From Pseudomonadota bacterium (GTDB lineage Bacteria; Pseudomonadota; Alphaproteobacteria; Caulobacterales; Caulobacteraceae): a stretch of DNA of 14,234 nt. The stretch covers positions 1 to 14,234 of the forward strand of contig JAEZIH010000056.1 of the NCBI GenBank assembly GCA_023416055.1, given 5' to 3'. Shown one piece after another: positions 1 through 5,875 of this stretch; position 1 is the stretch's first letter, and each line of letters opens with the position of its first letter. The notes beneath the pieces are model-generated. The model was not told the origin of the DNA and ran no database searches. It worked only from the letters and a program-made list of their open reading frames with translations. Made by a program: the position numbers and the translations under genes.

Positions 1-924
1 GCGGCCTTCCTGCTGGACCGGATCATGGGCGTGGCGGGCCTGCACGGCCGCGCCTTCATCCCGCTGCTGTCCAGCGTCGCCTGCGCGATCCCCGGTGTGA
101 TGGCCACGCGGGTGATCGACAACAAGCGCGATCGCCTGACAACCATCCTGGTGGCGCCGCTGATGACCTGTTCGGCCCGCATCCCGGTCTACACCCTGAT
201 CATCGCCGCCTTCATTCCCAATGAGCGCGTGTGGGGCTTCGCCAACCTGCAGGGGCTGGTCATGTTCGGCCTCTACCTGGCGGGCGTGGTCAGCGCCCTG
301 ACCGTCGCCTTCGTGATCCGCAAGCTGTTCTGGCGCAGCGCGGTCGAGCCCTTCATGATGGAGCTGCCCTCCTACAAGCTGCCGGACGTGAAGAGCGTGC
401 TCTTCAATCTGTGGCTGCGGGCGCGGATCTTCCTTGAGCGCGCCGGACGGATCATTTTGCCATTGATGGTGCTGGTCTGGGCCCTGTCCACCTTCCCTTA
501 TCCACCCGAGAACGCGACCCTTCCGGCCATCGACTACAGCTTCGCCGGCATGATGGGCCGCTGGCTTGAGCCGGTGTTCGCCCCCATCGGCTTCAACTGG
601 CAGATGGTCATCGCCCTGATCCCGGGCATGGCGGCCCGCGAGGTCGCGGTGGCGGCCCTGGGCACCGTCTACGCCGTCGCCGATCCCGAGAACGCCACCT
701 CGCTGCTGGCCACCACCCTGGCCGGTCAGTGGTCGCTGGCCACCGGGCTGGCCTTCCTCGCCTGGTACGTCTTCGCGCCACAGTGCGTGGCGACGCTGGG
801 CGTCGTCAAGCGCGAGACCAACTCCTGGAAGTGGATGTGGGTCATGGTCGTCTACATGTTCGCCCTGGCCTACCTCGCGGCGCTGGCCACCTTCCACATC
901 TCAGTGGCCCTCGGCGGGGGCTGA
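1..924 (+). CDS. feoB: Ferrous iron transport protein B, C-terminal part (5' end outside window)
   Basis: FeoB is the inner-membrane Fe(II) permease with an N-terminal cytoplasmic G domain. Only the C-terminal membrane part is visible: the reading frame is open from base 1 and gives 307 residues before the TGA. The stretch around bases 55-220 reads as the second Gate region of FeoB, with the blocks SSVACAIPGVMATR and PLMTCSARIPVY, the latter holding the conserved Cys of the transport path. Several hydrophobic helices follow, separated by a basic amphipathic segment (about bases 355-445). The motif GMAAREVAVAALG (about 625-663) and the C-terminal FAPQCVATL region are also typical of the family. 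The G domain and any feoA lie upstream of the window. No terminator is visible after the stop. Family assignment is secure; the start cannot be judged. Confidence 0.93.
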   Translation, partial: AAFLLDRIMGVAGLHGRAFIPLLSSVACAIPGVMATRVIDNKRDRLTTILVAPLMTCSARIPVYTLIIAAFIPNERVWGFANLQGLVMFGLYLAGVVSALTVAFVIRKLFWRSAVEPFMMELPSYKLPDVKSVLFNLWLRARIFLERAGRIILPLMVLVWALSTFPYPPENATLPAIDYSFAGMMGRWLEPVFAPIGFNWQMVIALIPGMAAREVAVAALGTVYAVADPENATSLLATTLAGQWSLATGLAFLAWYVFAPQCVATLGVVKRETNSWKWMWVMVVYMFALAYLAALATFHISVALGGG

Positions 925-945
925 GGCCGCAGCGTAGAACAATGG

Positions 946-974
946 TTGACAAAATCTTTCGGATACGGCGAATC
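946..974 (+). promoter_or_regulatory. Possible promoter for the zinc-ribbon gene at 998
   Basis: TTGACA at 946-951 is a full match to a -35 box. About 16 bases further is GCGAATC (968-974), a partial match to the Caulobacter-type -10 (GCTANAWC). The site lies in the 73 bp between feoB and the next gene. The -35 is good and the -10 poor, so this is tentative. Confidence 0.35.
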
Positions 975-997
975 ATCCCGTTCCGGGGGAAGTCGTC

Positions 998-1483
998 ATG
1001 TTGTCGCCGCTCAAACCATTGCTTTGCAGGCACGATTACTACTGGTCAGAGCGTCATCAGTCCGAGCGTTGCCGCCGCTGCGGCAAGCTGCAGGCGGCGG
1101 AGCCGGTGACCATCGGAGCCGGCGCCCCGGCGCCGGGCCTGGAGGAGCCGACCTTCAGCGGCTATTCGGGTCCCGCGCCGCTGGGCGAACCGCTCGCCGC
1201 GCAGCTGGGTGTCGATCTGGACACCCGGCCGCGCCCCGCTGTCCTGCCGGAACTGGTGCGGCCCAGCACCAAGGTGCTGAAAGCGCAGGCCGCTGAACGA
1301 CGCGAGCAGCTTCACGACATGCTGGAGCGGCTGATCCAGACGGAGCGGCCCAGTCGGGAGCTGGCGCTCGACGCCGTGCTGGCGTTGATGGAAGACGCCC
1401 ATTCGGCGGACCCTGTCCTGTTCGGTCCCGACGCGGCACGTCATTTCGCCCGCCTGCACGAGGCCAGACTGGCGCTGCGGTGA
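998..1483 (+). CDS. Hypothetical protein with an N-terminal zinc-ribbon-like Cys/His cluster
   Basis: This 161-residue protein is not recognised as a named family. Its N-terminus carries C10, H12, C25 and C28 (CRH, then CRRCGK), spaced like a small metal-binding knuckle. After a Pro/Gly/Ala-rich linker (about residues 35-95), the C-terminal half (about 95-160) is charged and predicted helical, with many Arg, Glu and Leu. No signal peptide or membrane segment is seen. The start is supported by a purine-rich GGGGGAAG at 985-992, five bases before the ATG, and by a possible promoter at 946. It is probably monocistronic: feoB ends 73 bp upstream and the next gene, a tRNA, is on the other strand. 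Codon use is GC-rich at third positions like its neighbours, which supports real coding. Function is unknown; a small nucleic-acid-binding or regulatory protein would fit the ribbon but is inference. Confidence 0.7.
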   Translation: MLSPLKPLLCRHDYYWSERHQSERCRRCGKLQAAEPVTIGAGAPAPGLEEPTFSGYSGPAPLGEPLAAQLGVDLDTRPRPAVLPELVRPSTKVLKAQAAERREQLHDMLERLIQTERPSRELALDAVLALMEDAHSADPVLFGPDAARHFARLHEARLALR

Positions 1484-1501
1484 GCCAGGAAGCCCCGGAG
1501 A

Positions 1502-1577
1502 TGGTGCCGGTTGCAGGGATCGAACCCGCGACCTTCGGTTTACAAAACCGCTGCTCTACCAGCTGAGCTAAACCGGC
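1502..1577 (-). tRNA. tRNA-Thr (anticodon TGT)
   Basis: The minus strand folds into a 76-nt tRNA cloverleaf. The acceptor stem GCCGGTT pairs with AACCGGC, the D arm is GCTC/GAGC, and the T arm GCGGG-TTCGATC-CCTGC is canonical. The anticodon loop TTTGTAA puts TGT at plus-strand bases 1542-1544, giving Thr (ACA and, by wobble, ACG). The discriminator is A and the 3' CCA is encoded (1502-1504). The outermost anticodon-stem pair (27-43) is a G-A mismatch; the other four pairs are intact. The gene lies between a plus-strand and a minus-strand protein gene and seems to have its own promoter at 1595-1623. Confidence 0.97.
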
Positions 1578-1594
1578 GTCCGTGGCGACGGGCC

Positions 1595-1623
1595 CTTATG
1601 CTGGCGCGTCGCGGCGGACGCAA
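1595..1623 (-). promoter_or_regulatory. Probable promoter of tRNA-Thr
   Basis: On the minus strand TTGCGT (1618-1623) and CATAAG (1595-1600) are separated by exactly 17 bases. The -10 ends 17 bases before the mature tRNA 5' end, a normal leader length. Each hexamer matches the sigma-70 consensus in 4 of 6 positions. Confidence 0.5.
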
Positions 1624-1634
1624 GGCGTGGCCGG

Positions 1635-2042
1635 TCAGGCGCGGGGTCTCATCCTCAGCCCGCCGATGACGCCGCCGCCGACGGCGTAGACGACCAGCAG
1701 GTGGCTCCAGTCTATGGGCAGCAGGCCGACGGCGGCGGTCCCGTAGATGAAGCCGTAGGCCGAGGTCGTCAGGGCGAAGCAGATCGCGGCGACGAGGCCG
1801 GTCTTGAGCCCCTCGAGCCACGACGCCTCACGCCCGACGAACCAGGCGAGCCCGGTCATGGTGATGAACGTCTGGAGCAGGCCCCAGCCCATCGGCAGGA
1901 CGGACGTCTCCTCGGCGCCGGCCTGGGTCCGGCCGGTCATCTCAAGCCATGCGGTCTCGAACAGCAGGCCGTACCACAGGAAGCCGATGAAGAAGGCGGC
2001 GACCGTCGCGACGATGACGCCCACCCAGTTGATCCGGCTCAT
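1635..2042 (-). CDS. DUF1761 family small membrane protein
   Basis: This is a 135-residue integral membrane protein with four hydrophobic segments at about residues 6-28, 50-70, 80-100 and 112-129. The first has the WVGVIVATVAAFFIGFLWYG pattern typical of DUF1761, where an aromatic-rich helix 1 is followed by a short polar loop (about 33-48). The biochemical role of the family is not known. The start is backed by GGGAGG about seven bases upstream and by a promoter-like pair at 2085-2112. The gene follows the HIT gene on the same strand with an 80-bp gap, and the visible promoter suggests separate transcription. The short basic tail (RMRPRA) would lie in the cytoplasm by the positive-inside rule. 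Confidence 0.82.
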   Translation of the reverse strand: MSRINWVGVIVATVAAFFIGFLWYGLLFETAWLEMTGRTQAGAEETSVLPMGWGLLQTFITMTGLAWFVGREASWLEGLKTGLVAAICFALTTSAYGFIYGTAAVGLLPIDWSHLLVVYAVGGGVIGGLRMRPRA

Positions 2043-2084
2043 GATTCGCCCTCCCGATCAGCGCGGCGCCGGGTCCGCGAGGAA

Positions 2085-2112
2085 AGGCTACGCGCGATGC
2101 GCGAGTCGTCAA
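2085..2112 (-). promoter_or_regulatory. Probable promoter of the DUF1761 gene
   Basis: On the minus strand TTGACG (2107-2112) and TAGCCT (2085-2090) are 16 bases apart, and the context GCGTAGCC resembles the Caulobacter -10. It lies in the 80-bp gap between the HIT gene and the DUF1761 gene, with room for a leader of about 35 nt that includes the ribosome binding site. Confidence 0.45.
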
Positions 2113-2122
2113 TGAACGACGT

Positions 2123-2560
2123 TCAGTCAAGCGCGGCGGCGATCCGGTCGGCCAGACGACGGAGATCTGCCGGGTCCGCCATCGGCGCGTGGCCGTGGCC
2201 TTTCATCGGACGGTCGGACCAGCGCGGGACGATGTGGAAATGCAGGTGGAAGACGGTCTGGCCGCCGGCCTCGCCGTTGAACTGCATGATCTGGAAACCC
2301 TCGGGCTGAAGGGCCTCCACGACAGCCCGGGCGGTGCGCCGCGTGGCCTCGGCGAGGCGGGCGAGGACCTCGGGCTCGACCTCCAGCAGGTTGCGGGCCC
2401 GGGAGGTCTTCGAGATCACCAGCACGTGGCCCTCGGACTGGGGGAAGACATCCATGAAGGCGAGGACGTGGTCGTCCTCCCAGACCTTCACCGAGGGGAT
2501 CTCGCCGCGCAGGATCTTGCCGAAGATGTTGTCGGGGTCGTAGGCGGCGTGAAGGGTCAT
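2123..2560 (-). CDS. HIT family protein (histidine triad nucleotide-binding hydrolase)
   Basis: HIT proteins are small cytoplasmic nucleotide hydrolases or transferases acting on purine phosphoramidates and related nucleotides. The 145-residue product shows the histidine triad HLHFHIV with H105, H107 and H109; the middle His is the expected catalytic nucleophile. Upstream are the usual N-terminal block NIFGKILRGEIPS (about residues 11-23) and GHVLVISK (44-51). The ATG at 2560 was preferred over one 33 bases further upstream because GAGGAG sits six bases before it and family members start just before this block. The C-terminal extension after the triad (about 110-145) is Gly/His/Met-rich (KGHGHAPM) and then helical, which is common in alphaproteobacterial members. 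The exact substrate cannot be deduced. Confidence 0.92.
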   Translation of the reverse strand: MTLHAAYDPDNIFGKILRGEIPSVKVWEDDHVLAFMDVFPQSEGHVLVISKTSRARNLLEVEPEVLARLAEATRRTARAVVEALQPEGFQIMQFNGEAGGQTVFHLHFHIVPRWSDRPMKGHGHAPMADPADLRRLADRIAAALD

Positions 2561-2663
2561 GGGGCGCTCCTCAGATTGAGGCGAGGCTAGCAATGCGGAG
2601 CGGGGGAGGGGAGCCCCCGGCGGCCTCGGGTGTTATGGTCAAGGTCGAAAGGGAGTTCGGTCC

Positions 2664-3008
2664 ATGCTGCGGTTCATCGTCCAGTTTCTCGTCACCTGCC
2701 TGGCCCTGTGGCTGGCGGAGAAGGTGGTGCCCGGGGTGGGCTTCAGCGACACGACCAGCCTGTTGCTGGCGGCGGTGCTGCTGGGGATCGCCAACGCCAT
2801 CGTGCGGCCGGTGCTGACTTTCCTGACCTTCCCGCTGACCCTGCTGACCTTCGGCCTGTTCCTGCTGGTGGTGAACGCGGCGGTGATCGGCCTGGTGGCG
2901 GCCCTGCTGGGCGGCTTCGTGGTCGATGGCCTGTGGGCAGGCATCGGGGCCGCGATCGTCACCGGCGTGGTCAGCTGGATCGCCGGCTGGTTCATCGGCG
3001 GCAAGTAG
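2664..3008 (+). CDS. Phage_holin_4_2 (PF04020) family small membrane protein
   Basis: This 114-residue protein is almost wholly hydrophobic, with four probable membrane segments at about residues 3-19, 31-49, 55-80 and 88-111. The block NAIVRPVLTFLTFPLTLLTF (44-63), followed by VVNAAV, is the signature of PF04020. Despite the family name, such proteins are widespread in bacterial chromosomes and are not evidence of a prophage; no phage genes are nearby. The start has GAAAGGGAG about eight bases upstream. It ends with a short Gly-Gly-Lys tail and runs convergently into the acetyltransferase gene, with 3 bp between the two coding ends. Function is unknown; a membrane-stress or envelope role is often guessed but is not shown here. 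Confidence 0.85.
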   Translation: MLRFIVQFLVTCLALWLAEKVVPGVGFSDTTSLLLAAVLLGIANAIVRPVLTFLTFPLTLLTFGLFLLVVNAAVIGLVAALLGGFVVDGLWAGIGAAIVTGVVSWIAGWFIGGK

Positions 3009-3011
3009 CCG

Positions 3012-4157
3012 TCAGACGCGGCGGAAAGGCGACAGCTCGTCGGTCAGGGCGGCGATCTCCGCCTCAACGGCGGGCCGTTCCCGCTCCAGATAGTCGGCCA
3101 CCGGCGCTCGCAGGGCCGGGTCGGCGATGTAGTGCGCCGAATAGACCGGCGTCGGCAGATAGCCGCGGGCGATCTTGTGCTCGCCCTGGGCGCCGGCCTC
3201 GACGCGGGACAGGCCGCGCTCGATGGCGAAGTCGATGGCCCGGTAGTAGCAGAGCTCGAAATGGAGGAAGGGGACTTCCTCCAGCGCGCCCCACTGGCGG
3301 CCGTAGAGGGCGTCACGGCCTATCAGGTTGAGGGCGCCGGCGATGGGCGTCCCGTCGCGGAAGGCCATGACCAGGGCGATGCGGTCGGCGAGGGTCGCGC
3401 CGATGCGGCTGAAGAAGTCGCGGGTCAGGTAGGGCCGGCCCCACTTGCGGCCGCCGGTGTCGAGGTAGAAGGCGAAGAAGGCGTCCCAGTGGGACTCCTG
3501 GATGTCGGCGCCGGTCAGGGTGCGGATGTCGAGGCCGGCCTGGGCCTCGCGACGCTCGCGGCGGATGGTCTTGCGGCGGCTGGAGGAAAGGGCGGCGAGG
3601 AAGTCGTCGAAGGTCCGGTAGCCGTCGTTGCGCCAGACGTACTGCATGTCCTGACGGCGGAGGAGGCCGGCCTCGCCCATGGCGGTCCACTCGTCGCGGG
3701 TGGGGAAGTTGACGTGCAGGGAGGAGAGGCCGAGGCGCTCGACCAGGGTCAGGGCGCCTTGCAGCAGGGCCTCCCGCACCGTGGCCGCGTCCGTATCGGG
3801 GCGGGCGAGGAAGCGGGGGCCGGTCACGGGGGTGAAGGGCACGGCGCCCAGCAGCTTGGGATAGTAGCGGCCGCCGGCGCGCTCGTATGCGTCGGCCCAG
3901 CTGTGGTCGAAGACGTATTCGCCCTGGCTGTGGCCCTTGAGCCAGAGGGGCATGACCCCGAGGACGCCGCCCTCGTCGTCCCGCAGGGAGAGGTGGCGGC
4001 CGGCCCAGCCCTGGGCCGGGACGGCGCTGCCGGAGGCCTCGCAGGCGTCGAGGAAGTCGAAGGAGACGAAGGGGTCGCCGGTGGGCGCGGCGCAGGCGTC
4101 CCAGGCCTCGCGGCCTATGTCGGCGACCCGGTCGTGGACGTGGAGGGTGAAGCTCAT
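3012..4157 (-). CDS. FemAB-like / GNAT-fold N-acyltransferase (DUF482, PF04339)
   Basis: This 381-residue protein belongs to the PF04339 family, distantly related to the FemAB aminoacyltransferases of peptidoglycan cross-bridges. The characteristic block is at about residues 81-117: YVFDHSWADAYERAGGRYYP, then a KLLGAVPFTPVTGPR stretch. A second conserved part, around residues 190-210, has SSSRRKTIRRERR, matching the basic element found in FemAB-like domains. No signal peptide or membrane segment is present, so it should be cytosolic. The ribosome binding site is weak (GGAAG about nine bases before the ATG), so the start is less certain. The large palindrome at 4176-4286 lies just upstream, between this gene and ridA on the same strand, and could uncouple them. 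Substrate unknown; a role in cell-wall synthesis is only suggested by homology. Confidence 0.85.
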   Translation of the reverse strand: MSFTLHVHDRVADIGREAWDACAAPTGDPFVSFDFLDACEASGSAVPAQGWAGRHLSLRDDEGGVLGVMPLWLKGHSQGEYVFDHSWADAYERAGGRYYPKLLGAVPFTPVTGPRFLARPDTDAATVREALLQGALTLVERLGLSSLHVNFPTRDEWTAMGEAGLLRRQDMQYVWRNDGYRTFDDFLAALSSSRRKTIRRERREAQAGLDIRTLTGADIQESHWDAFFAFYLDTGGRKWGRPYLTRDFFSRIGATLADRIALVMAFRDGTPIAGALNLIGRDALYGRQWGALEEVPFLHFELCYYRAIDFAIERGLSRVEAGAQGEHKIARGYLPTPVYSAHYIADPALRAPVADYLERERPAVEAEIAALTDELSPFRRV

Positions 4158-4175
4158 GCCCGGCTTCCGCGAAGC

Positions 4176-4286
4176 AGGTTCATCACAGCGGTCACAACGA
4201 GATCACGACGAACACGATGGGGCCTGTGCCGGGCCCCGCTGCCGTTGTGCCCGCTGTGATCTCGTTGTGTTCGTTGTGAAGAACCT
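4176..4286. repeat. Large imperfect palindrome built of CACAACG-type units (copy A)
   Basis: The left arm (4176-4223) and the reverse complement of the right arm (4233-4286) both begin AGGTTC and match at 27 of the first 31 positions, then continue with similar CACAACGG/GCAC units. Two of the four mismatches are G-for-A and so allow G-T pairing. Each arm is itself built of 9-11-base units around CACAACG. The element lies between the ridA stop (4348) and the start of the acetyltransferase gene (4157). In RNA it would form a hairpin with a stem of roughly 45 bp. A related single arm lies at 5236. Confidence 0.85.
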
Positions 4287-4347
4287 TCCAGTCCTGGTGC
4301 GCCGCGGTGCGCAAGGAGGCCCGCTTCGCGGGAGGGCGCATGGAGCG

Positions 4348-4806
4348 TCAGCGGACTTCGACGATCGCGTCCACCTCCACGGCGAAGCCGAGGGGGAGGC
4401 GGTAGACGCCGACGGCGGAGCGGGCGTGGCGGCCCTTGTCGCCGAACACCTCGACCATCAGGTCCGAGCAGCCGTTGATCACCGCCGGGATGGCCTCGAA
4501 GTCGCCGGCCGCCTGGACGAAGCCGCCCAGCTTGACGACGCGGACGACGCGCTCGAGGTCGCCCTCGAGGGCGGCCGACATCTGGGCCAGCAGGTTGACG
4601 CCGCACATGCGGGCCGCGGCCTGGGCCTGTTCGGGCGAGACGTCGGCGCCGACCGTGCCCTTGATCCCGCCGGAGGCGTCATTGGACAGCTGGCCGGAGA
4701 TGTGGAGCAGGTTCCCGCTGCGCACGAAGGGCACGTAGTTAGCCACCGCCGCGGCGGGGGCGGGCAGCTGGATGCCGAGTTCGGCGAGGCGGGCGGCGAC
4801 GGTCAT
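4348..4806 (-). CDS. RidA family protein (YjgF/YER057c/UK114-like, long form)
   Basis: RidA-type proteins hydrolyse reactive enamine/imine intermediates released by PLP enzymes, or act on related metabolites. The 152-residue product begins MTVAARLAELG, then LPAPAAAVANYVPFVRSGNL (about 14-33) and ISGQL, the pattern of the longer RidA subgroup of about 150 residues rather than classical RidA of about 130. The conserved Arg near the active site appears as R129 in HARSAVGV, and the closing strand is LPLGFAVEVDAIVEV. The ATG at 4806 was chosen because GAAGGAG lies seven bases upstream and family members start there; the frame is open 44 codons further upstream but that part is unlike the family. 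A Caulobacter-type promoter precedes it at 4834-4862. Classical 2-iminobutanoate deaminase activity is not certain for this subgroup. Confidence 0.9.
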   Translation of the reverse strand: MTVAARLAELGIQLPAPAAAVANYVPFVRSGNLLHISGQLSNDASGGIKGTVGADVSPEQAQAAARMCGVNLLAQMSAALEGDLERVVRVVKLGGFVQAAGDFEAIPAVINGCSDLMVEVFGDKGRHARSAVGVYRLPLGFAVEVDAIVEVR

Positions 4807-4833
4807 GACGGGCTCCTTCGAGGGTTCGGGGCG

Positions 4834-4862
4834 GATGTAGCGCGCCGGGGAGAGGGGGTCGA
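4834..4862 (-). promoter_or_regulatory. Probable housekeeping promoter of the ridA-family gene
   Basis: On the minus strand GCTACATC (4834-4841) matches every defined position of the Caulobacter -10 consensus GCTANAWC. TCGACCC, 14 bases upstream, stands for TTGACGS. The leader would be about 20 nt and carry the GAAGGAG ribosome binding site. Confidence 0.5.
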
Positions 4863-5235
4863 GGGGCGGACGCCGCGGGGAAGATTTTGCCCCGGCGCGA
4901 CCCGAAAACCGGTGTGGCGGAGTCGACAGAGTCGACATCCGGGTTGTGGAATTTCAGGGGGTTGGGATTCCGGCGAATTTGGCCGGGAGCGGGCGGCGGG
5001 GCGGATTTTGCCCTGAAGCAGTCTCAAGGCCGGCCGAGCCGTGCGCAAGGCGCGGGGGCGGGCGGGGATTCACCTGTCAAAGACCGGGAAGGCATTATGC
5101 GGCCGCCTGTTCCTCAGGCGGGGAGATTGGGGCCGGACATCGGCGGAGCGATTGATACCGCACGGGAATGTTGGGCGGGCGACCTCCGGATTCCGTAGAT
5201 TGCCAGCAAACGGCGTCGCTTGTCGTGGGCGGTCG
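4863..5235. other. Gene-free stretch upstream of the ridA-family gene
   Basis: No open frame here looks like a protein and no RNA gene was recognised. Visible structure: a tandem AGTCGACA (4921-4928 and 4930-4937); two copies of GATTTTGCCC (4883-4892 and 5004-5013), with a weaker relative near 4974; and a 7-bp hairpin, CCGCCTG (5103-5109) with CAGGCGG (5115-5121) around loop TTCCT, without a T-tract. It may be decayed sequence or contain an unannotated small RNA. Confidence 0.5.
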
Positions 5236-5288
5236 AGGTTCATCACAACGAACACGACGAGGTCACAACGGGCACGGCGGGGCCTGTG
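5236..5288 (+). repeat. Half-copy (copy B) of the CACAACG-unit repeat
   Basis: The stretch starts AGGTTCATCACAACGAACAC and ends GGGGCCTGTG. It matches the left arm of the palindrome at 4176 in 26 of its first 31 bases, and the shared GGGGCCTGTG continues into the palindrome centre. The second arm is absent: the sequence after 5292 is unrelated. It lies about 40 bp before the double-hairpin repeat at 5327. Confidence 0.8.
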
Positions 5289-5326
5289 GGCCGGCGGTAC
5301 GGCGCGAGAGGGACGGCCGCTCGCGT

Positions 5327-5393
5327 CCTTCTCCCCTTGCGGGAGAAGGTGGCCGAGCGCGGCGAAGCCGGGCGAGGTCGGATGAGGGGTCGA
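5327..5393 (+). repeat. Double-hairpin dispersed repeat, copy 1
   Basis: The first hairpin (5327-5349) pairs CCTTCTCCC with GGGAGAAGG around CTTGC. After GTGGCC comes a second, GGCGAAGCC-centred hairpin (about 5354-5375), then the tail GTCGGATGAGGGGTC (5377-5391). Copy 2 at 5812-5866 is the reverse complement: the first hairpin is identical and the second has different paired bases. Elements of this kind are common between genes in alphaproteobacteria. Confidence 0.85.
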
Positions 5394-5407
5394 GCAGGCC
5401 TAACCGA

Positions 5408-5765
5408 TTACGCCCCGACCAGCTTCGCCTCCGATGCCTCCGTGATCGCCATAAGCACCTCATGGGGCCGGCTTTCGATCTGCTGGTTGGAAAACCGCAG
5501 AACCCGAAAGCCCTCTCGCCGCAGCCAGGCGTCGCGAACCTCGTCCTCCGCTGGATCGTGGTGCGGCCCGTCGGCCTCGACCACCAGTCGATGTCGGAAA
5601 GCAGACGAAGTCGACGATGTAGGGCCCCTTCTCGAAGACGAACTGACGGCGAAACTTCAGCCCGGCCAAACGGCGATCCCGCAGCAGCTTCCACATCCGA
5701 CGCTCAATGAGCGAGGGCTCGCGGCGCATCGTCTTGGCCCGCTCATGAAACCAGTCGTTGTCCAT
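5408..5765 (-). pseudogene. DUF559 domain (endonuclease-like) gene with a frameshift
   Basis: DUF559 proteins are small, with a fold related to very-short-patch-repair and restriction endonucleases; their cellular role is poorly known. The first frame gives residues like SLIERRMWKLLRDRRLAGLK, FRRQ and YIVDFVCFP, then loses similarity. One extra base near 5594 (T on the plus strand, after the CCG codon) shifts the frame. Skipping it restores HRLVVEADGPHHD, AWLRREGFRVLRF and a TAA at 5408-5410, a 118-residue protein of normal length. The expected acidic and His residues (VDF, VEADG, HH) would all be present. The extra base is not in a homopolymer run, so a sequencing slip is less likely though possible. 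The ATG at 5765 lacks a ribosome binding site; the Met at 5729 is an alternative. It is framed by inverted repeats at 5327 and 5812. Confidence 0.85.
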
Positions 5766-5811
5766 CGAGGGAGAATGCGACGAACGATGTTCGATGTCGA
5801 TCCGCTTGCGA

Positions 5812-5866
5812 GACCCCTCATCCGACCCCGCTTCGCGGGGCCACCTTCTCCCGCAAGGGGAGAAGG
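5812..5866 (-). repeat. Double-hairpin dispersed repeat, copy 2 (inverted relative to copy 1)
   Basis: Read on the minus strand it begins with the same 23-base hairpin as copy 1 (5844-5866) and ends with GTCGGATGAGGGGTC (5812-5826). Between them is a perfect CCCCGC-GAA-GCGGGG hairpin (5827-5841), whose stem differs from that of copy 1 yet is still paired. It lies 9 bp downstream of the dinB stop, so it may also act as a transcript-end structure for dinB. Confidence 0.85.
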
Positions 5867-5875
5867 GCGCTGGGG

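Noticed and set aside
2664..3008. Prophage remnant suggested by the holin family name
   Set aside because: PF04020 proteins are common chromosomal membrane proteins, and no lysin, capsid or integrase gene is close.
3132..4259. Plus-strand open frame (375 codons) opposite the acetyltransferase gene
   Set aside because: Antisense shadow with a Gly/Ala/Glu/Val bias, no domain, and an end that runs through the palindrome.
4176..4286. CRISPR array
   Set aside because: The CACAACG units are short, adjacent and without unique spacers, and they form a palindrome. No cas genes are near.
5103..5121. Terminator
   Set aside because: The 7-bp hairpin has no following T run on either strand and no gene end nearby that needs it.
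5041..5385. Possible small gene before the double-hairpin repeat
   Set aside because: The reading continues into both repeats, has no ribosome binding site and resembles no family.
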